64,000 nt of DNA, from NCBI GenBank assembly GCA_015179125.1, contig WHVA01000066.1, positions 248,001-312,000 on the forward strand, given 5' to 3'. Positions 63,922 through 64,000 of this stretch are shown one piece after another (the stretch's first letter is position 1; each line of letters opens with the position of its first letter). The notes under the pieces were generated by a model. The model worked only from the letters and a program-made list of their open reading frames with translations. It was not told the origin of the DNA and did no database searches. The position numbers and the translations under genes are program-made. Origin of the DNA: Gautieria morchelliformis (lineage: Eukaryota > Basidiomycota > Agaricomycetes > Gomphales > Gomphaceae).

Positions 63922-64000
63922 GTATCCCCTCCTTATGGCCGAGACCCTCGAGGCCGTAATATGAACAAGGTTCGCCTATCCTCAAATCTAGATCCCGGCC

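Noticed and set aside
1..64000. CRISPR array, operons, ribosome binding sites
   Set aside because: The sequence is eukaryotic by introns and element types; no regularly spaced short repeats were seen.

Overview
The window looks like a transposon graveyard from a filamentous basidiomycete, probably an agaricomycete. Short GT-AG introns of about 50-65 bp, chromodomain Ty3/gypsy pol genes, Ty1/copia elements, a Rep-helicase Helitron, a LINE with RNase H and a CELN-type DDE transposase relic all point that way. I saw no rRNA, housekeeping gene or CRISPR array. The species cannot be named from the sequence alone. Almost every kilobase is mobile DNA, much of it nested, and most coding sequences carry stops or frameshifts.

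Layout. 1-3680: an LTR end, then a 5'-truncated gypsy copy (family A, copy 1) with a hAT-type miniature element inside it; it ends in an LTR joined to an inverted LTR. 3680-10100: the only stretch that does not look like a standard transposon, a plus-strand three-gene cassette: a 178-aa acidic protein, a long zinc-finger protein that has lost its middle, and a third conserved protein. 10110-17830: family A copy 2 (minus), with a 1.5 kb solo LTR in its RNase H. 17830-22215: a copia element (minus) split by a 724-bp tRNA-headed SINE. 22560-24250 and 32318-32605: LTR and LINE fragments and the two halves of a third gypsy (family C), separated by 24250-32318, a Helitron-type block (minus) with Rep and helicase coding flanked by two related small genes.

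32606-43926: gypsy family B copy 1 (minus), carrying a plus-strand ORF antisense to pol, a 2.8 kb terminal-repeat element in its integrase and a Tc1/mariner relic in its gag. 43927-49546: two copies of one copia family in tandem, apparently sharing the LTR between them. 49547-59033: a zinc-cluster gene fragment split by a solo LTR (family D), itself split by gypsy B copy 2. That copy contains a 212-bp MITE and a 5'-truncated LINE. 59034-62820: a terminal-repeat fragment, gypsy A copy 3 with its 3' LTR, and another family D LTR. The end of the window enters one more gypsy-type LTR.

The main biological themes are three. Both main gypsy families carry an extra non-gag, non-pol ORF: family A has one in sense after the chromodomain, family B one in antisense with a conserved intron and a Cys-rich cluster. 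The SINE and the LINE share a 3' hairpin tail, which suggests the LINE machinery mobilises the SINE. The Helitron carries two diverged copies of a possible DNA-binding gene on either side of its helicase. Target-site duplications readable by eye date the insertions relative to each other: gene fragment, then LTR-D, then gypsy B2, then LINE and MITE.
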